DNA of 64,000 bases, from positions 1 through 64,000 of the forward strand of contig VDMD01000119.1 in assembly GCA_007026445.1 (NCBI GenBank), given 5' to 3'. Of this stretch, positions 31,371-42,368 are shown piece after piece. The stretch's first letter is position 1; each line of letters starts with the position of its first letter. The notes beneath the pieces are model-generated. The model was given only the letters and a program-made list of their open reading frames with translations, had not been told where the DNA came from and searched no databases. Made by a program: the position numbers and the translations under genes. Origin of the DNA: Schizophyllum amplum. Its lineage: Eukaryota; Basidiomycota; Agaricomycetes; Agaricales; Schizophyllaceae.

Positions 31371-31768
31371 ATACTATGCCTCACCGGGTCTTTCAAAATT
31401 CTTACCCGAATTTTGAAACACCCGGGAAACCCCTCTACTTTGACCGTTTTTCTTTCGGAAAAAAATCCAGGCCATGTTTTCAACCTTTCTCTATCCAACG
31501 GTGCTACTCTCATGAGGAAGAGAGGTGTGGAAGGTACGACAAGCGGGAGGGGACACCCTGATGGGCTTTTGATGGCATCAATTCGTCTGTCGCGCTTACC
31601 CTCACAACTCCTTCACTTCGTGGCCTTGAAAGTACCACCATTAGATAGTGTTCAGTCGAAAACCCCACGTACTTTTTTTCCCGGACGAATTTCGACCGCT
31701 TGAAGGGGGTTTCCCGGGTGTTTCAAAATTCGGGTAGGAATTTTGAAAGACCCGGTGAGGCATAGTAT
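31371..31768. mobile_element. MITE, 398 bp, with 63-bp terminal inverted repeats
   Basis: 31371-31433 and 31706-31768 are inverted copies with a single mismatch. The termini read ATACTATGCCTCACCGGG at the left end and its complement at the right end. The 3 bp outside each end are GCA, a possible target-site duplication. A second palindrome, TTTCAAAATTC against GAATTTTGAAA, lies inside each arm. The 272-bp interior has no transposase or ORF of note, so it is a non-autonomous element. If the terminal ATACTA/TAGTAT is flank rather than element, a TA duplication (Tc1/mariner type) is the alternative. It lies upstream of the F-box gene ending at 31148. Confidence 0.9.
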
Positions 31769-31787
31769 GCATCTGGAAGAGCGTTTT

Positions 31788-32600
31788 GGCTATGGGCTCC
31801 TATGATAGCAGACTGTTTTCTATATAGTGCTATATAGGGTGTGTAGAGCGCATAGAGCTGTAGAGCGTATAGACTGCTCGAAATTGAAATCGGGTGTTCG
31901 GGCCAAATCGCCGGCGCGCATCATCCCAGCAACAGCGCAGCGCGAAGCGCTCGTACGCCTGCAGCACGCACATGCTCTGCATCCAAAAAATTACGCTAAG
32001 TCCTCTCTTGTCTTGTACTTCCACGACCCTTCGTCCCACAACACCAAGTCAAGGCCGTCTCTTGGTGCGTGCTCCCACTACCAAGCCAATATGTCCTTTT
32101 CAATTGACTTCCCTTCAGTTACTGAGATTCAGCTTCAAGGCCTGCTGGTCCTTCTGAGTCGTGGTCACCCTACTGCCCGTTTGACTGATCTAAACGGGCT
32201 ACTCGGTCGTGGATTTATCACTCCATGCATTGTCCCGACGACTCCCGACCGCATTCTCCTGCCACGCCTTATGTAGCTCCCCTCGCCGTTCCCTTACAAA
32301 GTGCTAGCTAGTTGCTACACCTGTGTATCTGTATAATCCATGCTCGATGCATACCACTATGAGCTGCCCATAAACCTGTGTATGCGCCTGCGCTCAATGC
32401 CCAACGGCGCGGCAGGCTGGTCTGACCCCCGCGGACCCGGGACCGCGGTTGCGTATCGAATGATCCCCCAACATGAAACCATCAGGAGAGCTATTTGAAG
32501 AAGTTCTATAGGCTCTATATAGGCGTATATAGAGGCGAGCAGTCTATGGCTCCTACGGCTCTATATGCTCTATATAGAGCCCCATAGCCAGACTGCACTT
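31788..32600. repeat. TATATAG-rich element with imperfect inverted arms
   Basis: The left arm at about 31788-31885 and the right arm at about 32500-32600 share, in reverse orientation, GGCTATGGG(G)CTC, AGACTGCTCG and several CTATATAG-type octamers. The pairing is imperfect and the order of blocks differs, so this is either an old MITE-like element or a patch of dyad-rich DNA. The middle (31886-32500) has only unrelated short ORFs. It ends about 30 bp before the aldo-keto reductase start at 32632. Confidence 0.55.
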
Positions 32601-32631
32601 CCAGATATGATCAGACAACACATTCACCAAT

Positions 32632-34341
32632 ATGTCCCTTCCTAAGAAGATGCCTTACGGTACGTGGTCTGTTGAGTAATATGCTGTGGATGTCTACTGA
32701 TCCTAGCAGTTCGTCTGGGCAAGTCAGGTTTGAAGGTGTCCAAGATCATCCTTGGATGCATGTCATACGGATCTCCTGGTGCGTCTCCATGGTATGCTCT
32801 GCTCGCAGCAAACCTGATTCTGTAGAATGGGATGCGTGGGTCCTTCCCGAGGATGAGGGCATCAAACACATCAAGGCTGCGTATGACGCTGGCATCAACA
32901 CCTTCGACACGGCCGACGTACGTTCTTCTCGTCCCCCTGGTCCACCCTCGTCGGATGGCCCTTGTCTGACACCCTGCTTAGGTCTACAGCAATGGCCAGT
33001 CGGAGATCACACTTGGCAAGGCGATTAAGCAGCACAACCTTCCTCGCGACGAGATCGTCGTGATGACGAAGGTGGAGCGACTGCTGCTGCATCTAAGGTC
33101 GCTAGATCTCACCCAAATTTACAGGTTTTCTTCCAAGTAGGTCCCAGCGTCGGCAGTAAAATCTCCCACGACACCAACCCGGATACTGTGGGCTATGTCA
33201 ACCAGCATGGACTGAGTCGGAAGGTAGGGTCACGACCGCTCCTTACCGCCTACCACCAGCCTACATGACGTGCTGACGGTCTATCAGCACATATTCGATG
33301 CAGTGAAACACAGCTTGGAGCGGCTTCAGCTGGACTATATCGATGTTCTGCAGTGTGCGTCTGGATACTTTCGTGACCTACCACTTCATCATAACTCGCG
33401 ACACCTTCAGGCCACCGTTTCGACAACAACACGCCAATTGAGGAGACGGTGAGACGCCTAGCGGCTCTTCACATTCGGAAGCTCACTCCTCTGCGCTCAG
33501 ATGGAGGCCTTGCACGATGTCGTGAAAGCCGGGTGGGTTCGCTACATCGGAATGTCGTCGTGCTGGGCGTATCAGTGTAAGCAAGGCACGCTCTTGTGTT
33601 TTTCATCGTCGCTGACGAGTCTTACACAGTCAGTGCGATGCAGAGTGCGTCCGAATGATTTCGAGTCTAACGCCAACTTTGCTGACAACGTGCTTAGACT
33701 ACGCCATCCAAAACAAGCTCACGCCCTTCATATCGATGCAGAATCATTACAGCCTCGCCTACCGCGAGGAGGAGCGCGAGATGATGCCGACGCTCGAGGT
33801 GCGTCCCTCGGCCAGCCCAGCATGTCCTCAATCTTGCTTACTGACTTACTCCTGTAGAGCTTCGGCGTAGGCGCCATCCCTTGGTCGCCCCTAGCACGCG
33901 GACTGCTCGCACGACCGCTGAACAAAGACTCAGACCGCGCAAAAGTGGATCCTTACATGGGCATTTACGACAAGGCGAAAGAGAACATGGAGACGATCCT
34001 GAACCGAGTGGAAGAGCTGTCGCAGAAGAAGCAGTGCAGCATGGCGCAGATCTCTCTTGCTTGGCTGATGAACCGACCGGGTAAGTCTCTCCAAAGTTCG
34101 TGTCCACCCTGCTGGTCTCCGTACTGAGAGGTTGCGTAGGTGTTACGGCGCCAATCGTTGGCACAACGTCGCTCGAAAAGCTTCAAGACTCGATTGGTAT
34201 GTGCTATGTCTGACAAGATAATGCGTTGCTTGCTGACAGTGCGTTCGTGTACTAGGCGCCGTTGATGTCAAGCTATCGGAGGAGGATATGCAGTACCTGG
34301 AAGAATCATACACTCCTCAGGCGATCATCGGGCATATGTAA
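32632..34341 (+). CDS. Aldo-keto reductase A (aryl-alcohol dehydrogenase-like)
   Basis: NADPH-dependent oxidoreductase of aldehydes and ketones, (beta/alpha)8 barrel, cytosolic; about 345 aa. ATG 32632 starts MSLPKKMPY, then after an intron VRLGKSGLKVSKIILGCMSY. The catalytic tetrad is visible: Asp and Tyr in FDTADVYSNG, Lys in IVVMTKV, His in LQCHRFDNNTPIEET. Further family signatures: AGWVRYIGMSSCWAYQ, NKLTPFISMQNHYSLAYREE, PWSPLARGLLARPLN, and the C-terminal nucleotide-binding APIVGTTSLEKLQDSI. Ends QAIIGHM at TAA 34341. Eight or more short introns, some placed by family alignment. It is the only plus-strand member of four paralogues. Close relatives are annotated as aryl-alcohol dehydrogenases or versicolorin-reductase-like enzymes; the substrate is unknown. 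Confidence 0.9.
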
Positions 34342-34587
34342 TTGCTGTTAACTTTTGATACAAACGCTATTTTCTGTGTGTCGTGTTTCGCAATGTACCA
34401 GGTCGGGTTTCTTCTTCACTGTTCAGAGCCAAGTTCAACATGATCTACACGTGACCCTGTGATTAGGCGGTCCGGTGTGCCGGTCCTGCAGGTCGCTCCC
34501 CAACGATCGTCTCTCACTTGAACGTGTCCCCTTATTTAGCGGCTGCGACCTTCTCTCGCATACTTACCCTCTTCGCTCACTGTCATC

Positions 34588-35365
34588 ATGGATCAATCTA
34601 TGTCTCGGAAGTCAGAGAAACTCGAAGTCGAGGACGCAGAAGCCCGCCAACGGCGCCTACGTACGCACACCTGCATGTTCAGGAAGATCGTGCTGACGCT
34701 AGCAGGACCCAGAGTCTACCCTTCAGCGTCTTGATGCTGCGCCTCCGTCCCAAGACCCCATTGCCATTCTACAGTCGCTGATGAATGGAGCCACTGTCGG
34801 ACCGTCGACGGGACTACCGCAAATCGACCCTTCGAATAAGGAGACTTTCGCTGTCGAACCCCCGACTGAATGTACGTGAACGGCAGCTGGAACGCTGGAC
34901 CCATGTTGAACGTACTGCAGTGATGGCCAGGGTGCAAGCATTTCTTCCGCAAATACAAGCGGAGAACGAACAGCTGCGGCAGCGCAGGGCTGAGGACCTG
35001 GACATCGAGCACCTCGAGGATGAAGATGGTCCTCATATAGAGATGGTGCGTCGTGCTATCGTGGTCGTCCCGCCTCTACTGACTTCCCGCCCCAGGACCT
35101 TGGTCTCGGCGTATTCTCTGTGCGACGACCTGGCGAGGAATCCTCAGATTCAGATTCATCCTCCTCGGACGAGGACTCAGTGTCCTCCTCTTCCGTCAGC
35201 GACGACACCTCCGACACGGACTCGGATTCGGACACAGATTCCGACTCCGAGTCAGATCTGTCGTCGAGCGATACTGCACCTGCTGCGCCACGGATCATTA
35301 AGCCTCTACCATGCAGGAGGCCGCTGATTGAAGTCCTGGACGACACAAAAAATCCATCCGGTTGA
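34588..35365 (+). CDS. NOPCHAP1-like (DUF4598) protein
   Basis: The family includes the human box C/D snoRNP assembly chaperone NOPCHAP1 (C12orf45). Recognised blocks are PIAILQSLMNGATVGPSTG, LPQIDPSNKETFAVEPPTE, LMARVQAFLPQIQAEN, DIEHLEDEDGPHIEMDLGLG and VFSVRRP, then a Ser/Asp/Glu-rich tail to TGA 35365. Exons 34706-34871, 34921-35045 and 35096-35365 join in frame: intron 34872-34920 restores TELMARVQAF, and intron 35046-35095 restores IEMDLGLG. The first exon probably starts at ATG 34588 (MDQSMSRKSEK), but its donor does not keep phase with the next exon, so the first 25 or so residues are uncertain. A nuclear role is inferred from the family. Confidence 0.75.
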
Positions 35366-36567
35366 CCGACCATTGCATTGTCATCCATCTATTCTTCTGT
35401 TCTGCTCGCACTAGCTTCAATGTACACGGATCATCCCTATAAAATCACTTTCGATATGTCTGGCCGCCCGCACGGGGTTCAAGGACGGGTTGGGCCTTGT
35501 CACCATTGCACCATGCGACAGTCCCCAATCGAACTACCGTTATGTCGAAGTATATTGAATGCTTGCAGGCCACGCCGAGCGCCGCCCTCGGAACCTGCCG
35601 TGAGTCCCGTAGTTTTGCTGTATCCTGCATCTCACAGCGAGCATACCAGTCACGCAATATCAGTGCTGTTGACCAGCGACGTATCTTCTGATGATTGCAG
35701 TCACCTTTGCCAGCGATTCGTTAGGACCTGGCAGCGGATGAAATGCAGATGGACTCCTACGGAGCGGGGCCTGCATCGATTCAGCGCACGACCTGCAATC
35801 TGAAGACATACGCGGCCACCGACGCTCACCTCATGGGGCATTCTTACCGGTGGTGTAGGCACGACTCGCGTCGTAATGAACCGAGGAGGACGGTGACAGC
35901 GGGGCTGAGGTACGGCTACGCATTCCAAGTGCACTATCTTGTCCCACAATACGACTGCGTGTCCTTCAATTCGACTGCGTGTTCTTCGAACCGACTGTAC
36001 TGCTCCATTGAGAGATCTTCAATGCAGCCCCTTCAGTGTCGTCGGTGCTAGCGCCGGCTGTCAAGCTACGTCGCAAGGCATGTATTGCTCGGATGTTGAG
36101 CAGCATGGTGTTCCCAATGTCGCTTGCACACCCATTATCATTATTGCGTGAGTAAGGGGACGCGGAGCCGCACAGGTAGTCTCCATGTAAGGAGGTGGAT
36201 GATTCGGAATGTCATTCACGAGAGGGGAGGGCGTCGGCGACATCTCTTACCTTGTTCTATCGCTGCATTTATCGAAAGGCCTCTTGCTCGCGTATACCTC
36301 AGGACATGTACATAAAATACGGTCAACTTGAGAAAAGCGCAACTTGTTGTGGGATGGCGGCAGTTGGGACTTCAAGACCCTCAGGGGCGTGGGAAGCTTT
36401 GCCGCCACAAACCAAATATGGTGCGCCTTGTTCTTTTGCAATCGGACCTCCATCATCGTCTGCGCGCTACCATGTTTCTCAGCCCACAAGTTTCGACGCC
36501 ATAACAAGCAATACAGCACATCATATATTGGATACAGGTCTGCGACTGAGGCCTCGCGCGAAGTCTA
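35366..36567. other. 1.2-kb stretch with no recognised gene
   Basis: Short ORFs on both strands, none with a recognisable motif or a clear set of splice sites. It separates the NOPCHAP1-like gene from the 3' end of the M20 peptidase gene. Confidence 0.4.
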
Positions 36568-37724
36568 TCACGGCGTCGGGCTCGTCGACATACAATGAAG
36601 CACCAGCTGCATATACCCTTTCGCGCACGTCTCCAGGTCGGCCAGTGCGACGTGTTCGTTGCTTGTGTGGGCAAGGAAGATGCTGCCAGGTCCATACAGA
36701 TACTTGCGCACACCTGGGCCGTCATGGTACTTGAGGAAGGGGATGTCTGTCCCGAACCCGACGTTGATGGTGTCGAAGCCGGGCACGGCGGACTGGATAT
36801 TCGGTGGCGGATACTCGGCGACAATCTCATAAGAGACCTCCGGATGCTGCGCGACCAGACCAAGTGTCGCCCGCTTGACGGCGTCGAACTCGCACGAGAC
36901 GCGGATTGACACCGTCGCGGTGGCGGACGGGGAGAGGATGTTGGCTGCAAGTATCGCATCAGCCATCGCAGCTAGAAGCAGGAGGAGGACGGCTACGCAC
37001 GCGCTTCGCCGCCGGAGATCGTGCCCAAGTTCACGGAAGAGGGACCCAAGAGCGGATCGGTGGGGAACTCGAGCTTCAGAATGTCCGAGAGCAGGGTGAC
37101 CAGCGTATGGTTCGCGGAATGGCCAAGGTGCGGGTAGCCGCTGTGGCATGCGTGCCCCTTGGCCTGCAGCCGGAGGAGCAGGATTCCCTGATCATCTGTC
37201 AGCCATTATGCTGGATTTGTGGAGATGTGTGCACGCACCTTGTGCCCCAGCGCCAAACGGCTCTCGGTTGGTTCGCCGAACACTATATTCTCCCATCGCA
37301 GCCCAAGCTCGCTGGCCGCCTTCATGCCTACCCCATCTACCTCCTCCCCGACCACGAACAGAAGCGCGAGATCGCCCGCCTTCACTTGCTCCGCCGCGAT
37401 CAGGCGCTCCGCCGCGCTGATCATAGCAACTGCCGCCCCCTTCGCATCACACGTCCCACGACCGTACACCTTGCCCTCCGCGTCAGGCCCAGAGAATGGG
37501 ATGAAAGGGGGTACCGTGTCGATGTGGGTGGTCAGGAGACACCTGGCCAGGCGCTTGTCTCCGAGATACGCATACACATTGGCGCGCGGAGACTCTGGAG
37601 CGATGGGGAGGAGCTCGACCGTGAAGCCGCGCGCACGGAGGACATCAGCGAGATGTGCTGCGACGCGCCCCTCATTGCCGGTGAGGGACTCGATGTTGAC
37701 GAGGTCGTGGAGGAGGAGATCCAT
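36568..37724 (-). CDS. Peptidase M20 family (ArgE/DapE-type) metallohydrolase
   Basis: Zinc-dependent amidohydrolase or peptidase, about 345 aa. ATG 37724 (MDLLLHDLVNIESLTGNEG) is preferred; an upstream ATG at 37751 is possible. Metal and catalytic residues: THIDTVPPF (H-x-D), GRGTCDAKGAAVAM (bridging Asp), VGEEVDGVG (Glu pair), FGEPTESRLALGHK (Glu), and near the C-terminus SNEHVAL (His). The dimerisation region starts after an intron that ends before GILLLRLQAKGHACHSGYP. A second intron joins GGEA to ILSPSATATVSIRVS. The protein ends MSTSPTP. Relatives are acetylornithine deacetylases and fungal vacuolar or cytosolic M20 peptidases. No signal peptide, so a cytosolic role in amino-acid or peptide metabolism is inferred. 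It is divergent from the UNC93-like gene, with 343 bp between starts. Confidence 0.88.
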
Positions 37725-38067
37725 GGTTGAATGCCGGAGCGGACGGGCCACAGGCGCCCGACCCTAAAGACTATAGCCTAAGGCCGAGCGCATTATAGCC
37801 TATCGAGGTGTCGCCGATCAGGCCACGTTCCCTTTTGCCGCCGTCCGTACCTCAGCCAGAGCACCCACCGCTGGCCCACCGTGTCCACCTCCCGCCCCGA
37901 CATACCGCCGGCTAAATCTAGTGCCTGCAGCGGCCCCGCTGGCGCTCCTGTCCTTCACGCGATAAGAAGATAACGCGTCGCGCTATAATGCGCTCCGCAC
38001 GCCAGTCGAGCGATAGACTCGCTCCCTGCTTGACTCGCCCGTCAGACGCGTCTTCCACTCGACCACC
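37725..38067. other. Divergent promoter region, M20 / UNC93-like
   Basis: 343 bp between divergent start codons, with GC-rich sequence and no recognisable site beyond weak CACC-type start contexts on both sides. Confidence 0.4.
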
Positions 38068-39829
38068 ATGGCAGCGGAGAAGAACGTCGAAGCTCAGAGG
38101 GAGGTTTTGGAGCCACCGAAGTGGCACCGTGTCGGACCCATCTCCCTCCCACCTTGTGCGCGCCCCATCTTCTGCAGCCCGTGCATCAAGCTAACCCCTG
38201 CGCAGACCGATCGACGCTCACGCAGACATGTCTCATTGGCTTCATATGCTTCCTGGTTGTCGGTGCGTCGTGCGATGCATCTAGTACTCAACAAAATCTG
38301 ACGCTCGTCCTAGGCATGTTCAACGTCTTGGGCTCGATCGGAGGTTCAGGTCAATTGGACGCGACGACCGCTGACAACTCGAACACGGTCCTCTACGCCC
38401 TATTCGCCGTCATCGCTCTCATCTCTGGTCCTATCTGCAACTACTTCGGCCCCAAGATCACGCTCGCGTCTGGTGGCATCGGCTACGCTCTGTACACCGC
38501 ATCTTTCTGGGTACGCGCCTGGCATCGCGTGCATGGCCCTCTGCTCACTCTGCGCGATAGTGCTTCAACCACACCGCGAACGATGGTTTCGTCATGTTCG
38601 GTGGCGCAGCTTGCGGAATCGCCGCCGGTCTGTTCTGGACAGCCGAGGGCACCATTCTTATGTCCTACCCTATGGAGCACCAGAAGGGTGCGCATTGTCG
38701 CTCAGTATCAAGCCGCGTCTGACCCTTCGCAGGTAGTTACATCGCCATCTTCTGGGCGATATGGTCCATGGGCGCCGTCATCGGGTCCATCATTCCCACT
38801 GTCGACAACTGGAACCAAACAGAGAGTGGCACGGTCAAGGACGGCACATACATCGCCCTCTCCATCCTGATGTTGTGCGGTTCCTTCTTTGCGCTCTTCC
38901 TCGTCCGCCCGAGCAAAGTCGTCCGCGATGATGGCAGCAGGGTCTTCCTCCACTCGTCGACTTCCATCATTCAGGAGATGAGGAACCTGCCGACTGCCCT
39001 CCGCCGCGAGCCCTACATCGTGCTGTTCTTCCCGTACGCCTTCTGCGGCCTCTGGTACATCCCGTACCAGAGCAACGACTACAACTCGTACTTCTTCAAC
39101 GTGCGCAGCAGGGTGAGTGACATCATGTGCTCATCAACATCATGAGCTCAAGTGCCGCGTAGGGCTTCAACAGCATCTGGTACAACCTTGCTAGCCTCAT
39201 TGGTGCTGTCATTCCAGGCCTCTTGCTCGACTTGAAGCGCTTCAACCGCCGCACACGCGCGATTGCCGTAAGTGACTACCTCCTTACATTTTCGTCGCAC
39301 TGACATCGCACAGGGTTGGGCATTCATGTTCGTCTTGCTCAACGCCATCCTCATCGCCGGCGTCTTCCCCTTCCGCGAGTCGCACCGCGGCGTGGACTAC
39401 GACGTGATGGACGCCCTCGACTCGCGCAGCAGCGGATACGTCTGCCTCTACTTCTTCTACGGCTTCCTCGACGGCGCGTGGCAATGCTACGCGTACTGGA
39501 TCATGGGCTGCCTCTCCAACGACCCGCTCGTGCTCTCCATGTACGCGGCCTTCTACAAGGTCTTTGGCGCGGCGGGCGCGGCTATCGTCTTCTCCCTGGA
39601 CGCGAACAAGAAGCCGTACGTGGACATGTTCGGGTCGTACTGGGGCCTCACCGCCGGCTCGCTCCTGTGCTTGCTTCCGCTTGTGCTGATGCGGGTGACG
39701 AACCACACGGACCCGGTCGAGGATGCCGACTTCGTGGGAGCGGCGGGTATGCTGCCGGGCGCAGGCGCAGGGGAAGCCGTTGCGATGTCGGAGTTCGACA
39801 AGAAGGACCCCAGTGTGGTGCGCGAGTGA
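38068..39829 (+). CDS. UNC93-like (DUF895) MFS membrane protein
   Basis: Integral membrane protein of the major facilitator superfamily, about 465 aa with 11-12 hydrophobic segments. First exon 38068-38128 encodes a polar N-terminus ending PPKWH; the family pattern continues as RSTLTQTCLIGFICFLV, then GMFNVLGSIGGSGQLDATTA. Later blocks: GPICNYFGPKITLASGGIGY, GLFWTAEGTILMSYP, GSYIAIFWAIWSMGAVIGS, FFPYAFCGLWYIPYQSND, LASLIGAVIPGLLLDLKRF, and YGFLDGAWQCYAYWIMGCL. The C-terminal tail is polar and acidic, ending VVRE at TGA 39829. At least four short introns (for example 38129 onward, near 38298, near 38510 and 39111-39163). The transported solute of fungal UNC93-like proteins is unknown; ion channel regulation is reported for animal UNC93 only. 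Confidence 0.88.
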
Positions 39830-40111
39830 ATGATTAGATCTGCCCTGTTGTTTTGTCGTATATACATTACTGGGTCCTTGTGGTATTAGCGGCTCCTGTA
39901 TCAATCAACCTTGGATTACTTCAAGTTTACTCGTGATAAGGACCGCTTGCGGGATGTAAGGCTCCCCCAGCACAAGTAGTCTCCGATGCAGACATTCAAG
40001 GAACCAGTGAAGGCAAGATATGACAGCAATATATTCAGTGACCGAGTCATGATTCCTTACAGACTTTCATCTACTAGTTAAATTGAAGGCATCGTTTCCA
40101 CGCAGACAAGG

Positions 40112-41925
40112 TCACCAGTGACCGATAATGGCCTGCGGGAGGTATGTTTCCTCCAAGAACTTCATTTCCTCCTCTGATAGTTTGATATCGATGGCACCTA
40201 CGCACAGACGCGTGATCAACACCGACATTCAGTGACAAACACTGCACTATCCCACTCACCAACAAGGTCGTACAAGTTCTCCAGAGACGTCGTGCCAACG
40301 ATGGGCGCAGATACACCTGCAACATCCTGATGAGAACAACAACGAAGGCATCCAGTCCGTCAGAGAACGCACCCGGCCGTGCCATCACCCACGCCAGAGA
40401 GATCTGGGCCATAGTACATCCCTTCTTCTTTGCAAGCTCCTCGACACGCTTCACGATCGCGTCCGTGTTCTCCTTCGCCTTGTCATACGTCCTCTGAGTT
40501 CTGTCAGACGCCGTGCGCTTCGTCTGCTGGTTCAGCGGACGCGCGAGAACACCGCGCGCCAGCGGTGACCATGGGATCGAGCCAACCCCGAATTGCTGGA
40601 AATGGAGGATCGTGTTATATGGGGTGTATGCGAGTCGGGGGAGATGCGCACCTGGAGCGTAGGAAACATTTCGCGCTCCTCCTCACGGTATGCAAGGCTG
40701 TAGTGGTTCTGCATCGAGATGAAGGGCGTAAGTCTGTTCTGAATGGCGTAGGCTGAGCGGAGGGTCAGGGAGATGATAGCAGCACTGTAGCAGTGTGTGC
40801 GCACTCTGCATGGCGTTGACTGAAAAAGGCTGATCAGAAATGATCAGCCACCATAAAAATTCCTGGCGTACACTGATACGCGTAACACGACGACATGCCG
40901 ATGTAACGGACCAGACCGGCCTGCACAACATCATGTAGGGCTTGCATCTGGAAGTCCAATGAACGTCGTGTGACAGTGCACTACAACTGCCGTCTGCCTT
41001 ACCGTCTCCTCAATCGGTGTATCTTTGTCAAAGCGATGACCTGGAAGTCAATCGCTTGAGCACGGTTCAGTAAAGAAGATCAAGGTGCATACATTGCAGG
41101 ACGTCAATGTAGTCGAGCTGCAGCCGCTCCAGGCTATGCTTCACGGCGCCGAATATATGCTGACGAAAATGTAAGAACGAGCTGTAGATGAGAGAAGCAG
41201 CAGGCGTTGAGCCGTACCTTACGGCTTAGACCATGCTGGTTGACGTATCCCGTGGTATCCGGGTCGATGTGAAGCGTCCAGCTTTCGCCAAAGTTGCGCT
41301 TCACCTCGGCGAAGAGCTGTAGCAGCGTATCTTGTCAATACACCACCCCGACGTCACGATGCGCTCTGCCCACCTTTGTCATGACCACAATCTCATCGCG
41401 CGGGAGGTTATGCTGTTTGATGGCCTTCCCTAGAATGATCTCAGAGAGGCCGTTGCTGTAAATCTAAGCAACGTAGTAAGAAGCAGCTCATTCGACAAGG
41501 AGTCTGCGATGGGATGTGGGATACGTACATCGGCCGTGTCGAAGGTCTGAATTCCAAGGTCGTACGCAGCCTTGATATGCTTGATTCCCTCCTCCTCGGG
41601 TAGGACCCATGCCTGCCACTCTGTGCAGTTGTCCGCGATGGAAGGTCATGCGTACCGATAGCCATGCATGAAGTAGCAAGACACGTACGAGGCGCAGGAG
41701 GGTAGAAAAACGAACGCACACAGTAAGATGCCGAAATCATCGAGAAGATATTGAAGGCGCACCAGGGGATCCGTACGACATGCACCCAAGGATGATCTTG
41801 GACACCTTCAGGCCTGATTTGCCCAGTCGGACTGCAATGGGTCAGCGCTAGTAGCAAGGGCACATATCCCGCACGACTCGGAATTGCATACCATAAGGCA
41901 TCTTCTTCACTGGGTCGGTCGACAT
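40112..41925 (-). CDS. Aldo-keto reductase B
   Basis: Paralogue of AKR A with the same exon plan. ATG 41925 begins MSTDPVKKMPY; the first intron precedes VRLGKSGLKVSKIILGCMSY. The cofactor- and substrate-barrel blocks are present: QCHRFDKDTPIEET carries the catalytic His (formed across an intron near 41050-41095), QNRLTPFISMQNHYSLAYRE, KKKGCTMAQISLAWVMARPG, and the end QAIIGHW at TGA 40112. No internal stop was seen in the exons checked. It is convergent with the UNC93-like gene (283 bp between stops). Probably a functional duplicate; specificity relative to A, C and D is unknown. Confidence 0.85.
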
Positions 41926-42368
41926 CTTGTAGAATTACCATACGTTTGAGGACAAGCACAACGTAGTGCAAAGTCAAGCCCTAGGCCCAACGTCCTTCAA
42001 GTCCATGCCTTTAAGGACATCACTTCTCGGACGCGCGTCTCGGCGGCGGCGGTAGGCAGATCTGCGTCAGCTCAGCATTGAGTAGGGTCGAATATAGTCC
42101 GCCGCAGAACGAGATAGGTGCCATCTGGCACGACGGAAGTGAACCGTGCACATCTACTGACCTCGGAGTCCAAGTTGATCCAGAGGTGAACTTCGAGCTG
42201 TGACGTGATCACGTGCTACGAGGACGCCCAACGGGGTAACCTGGTGGTTGTGTGCTTGAAGCCATTATAGTTCACGCACAATCATATTGTTTGCTACAGT
42301 TACATTGACATACACATTCCGTTGACCACTGATACACAATAACCGCCGCCCATCCTCTGGCAACAAGT
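41926..42368. other. Intergenic region, AKR B / AKR C
   Basis: 443 bp between the start of AKR B and the stop of AKR C, both minus strand. No additional gene and no clear element. Confidence 0.4.
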
